From positions 1-15,273 of the forward strand of contig CADBSQ010000126.1 in assembly GCA_902797415.1 (NCBI GenBank): a stretch of 15,273 bases of DNA, in the 5' to 3' direction. Source of the stretch: an uncultured Erysipelotrichaceae bacterium (GTDB lineage Bacteria; Bacillota_I; Bacilli_A; RF39; UBA660). A program made the translations under genes and the position numbers. Below are positions 15,226 through 15,273 of the stretch, piece after piece (position 1 is the stretch's first letter; each line of letters starts with the position of its first letter). Under the pieces are notes generated by a model. The model was given only the letters and a program-made list of their open reading frames with translations, ran no database searches and had not been told where the DNA came from.

Positions 15226-15273
15226 TTATAACTGCCAATCTATTGGTTTAATATTATTTTTTATTAAGAAATC
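15226..15273 (-). CDS. ung: C-terminal end of a gene resembling uracil-DNA glycosylase (cut by window edge)
   Basis: Only 15 sense codons and TAA are inside the window: DFLIKNNIKPIDWQL. The ending resembles family-1 uracil-DNA glycosylases, which finish with a pattern like N-x-(F/W/Y)-L-x4-G-x-x-PIDW (as in E. coli Ung, where PIDW is near the C-terminus). If correct, the protein removes uracil from DNA. The assignment rests on this short motif alone. It converges tail to tail with lemA, with no base between the stop codons and no clear terminator. Confidence 0.5.
   Translation of the reverse strand, partial: DFLIKNNIKPIDWQL

Noticed and set aside
15231..15249. CCAATCTATTGG as a bidirectional terminator between lemA and ung
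   Set aside because: The stem is only 4-5 bp with a very small loop, and it lies within the ung-like coding tail. It is too weak to call.

Overview
This is an AT-rich window, packed almost wall to wall with genes, most likely from a low-G+C Bacillota chromosome (Bacilli, Erysipelotrichia or an RF39-like uncultured gut lineage). The signs are clear Shine-Dalgarno sites, sigma-A-type promoters, rho-independent terminators, and Bacillota core genes (parA-parB-mscS-DUF951-ychF and tilS-ftsH). TGA is a stop codon here: an RF2 gene is present and itself uses TGA for its programmed frameshift. No tRNA, rRNA, CRISPR array, transposase or phage gene was seen. The species cannot be named from the sequence.

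All genes except one run on the minus strand. Reading from the right edge leftward: a 15-codon tail of a gene that looks like uracil-DNA glycosylase (ung); a LemA-like membrane protein, the only plus-strand gene; a divergent promoter pair; prfB (RF2) with its +1 frameshift, coupled by ATGA to a YitT-family membrane protein; an Abi_2/HEPN protein followed 18 bases later by a membrane-anchored HtrA protease, ended by a terminator; an unrecognised lipoprotein with its own promoter and terminator; a roughly 100-base non-genic segment with a second terminator; tilS-ftsH with promoter and terminator; parA-parB-mscS-DUF951-abgT, all abutting or overlapping, with promoter and terminator; then ychF and an XRE regulator with a membrane segment, which runs off the left edge.

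The main themes are translation fidelity (RF2, TilS lysidine tRNA synthetase, YchF), chromosome segregation (ParA/ParB) and envelope maintenance (FtsH, HtrA, MscS, LemA, the lipoprotein, YitT, AbgT). The strongest accessory-type item is the HEPN Abi gene placed upstream of htrA in one predicted transcript. Two features recur across the window. At four genes the terminator hairpin contains the stop codon, and all predicted mRNA leaders are very short. I found no clear new multi-gene system. The items most worth a second look are the abi-htrA unit with repeats at its promoter, the orphan lipoprotein, and the segment between the lipoprotein gene and tilS.
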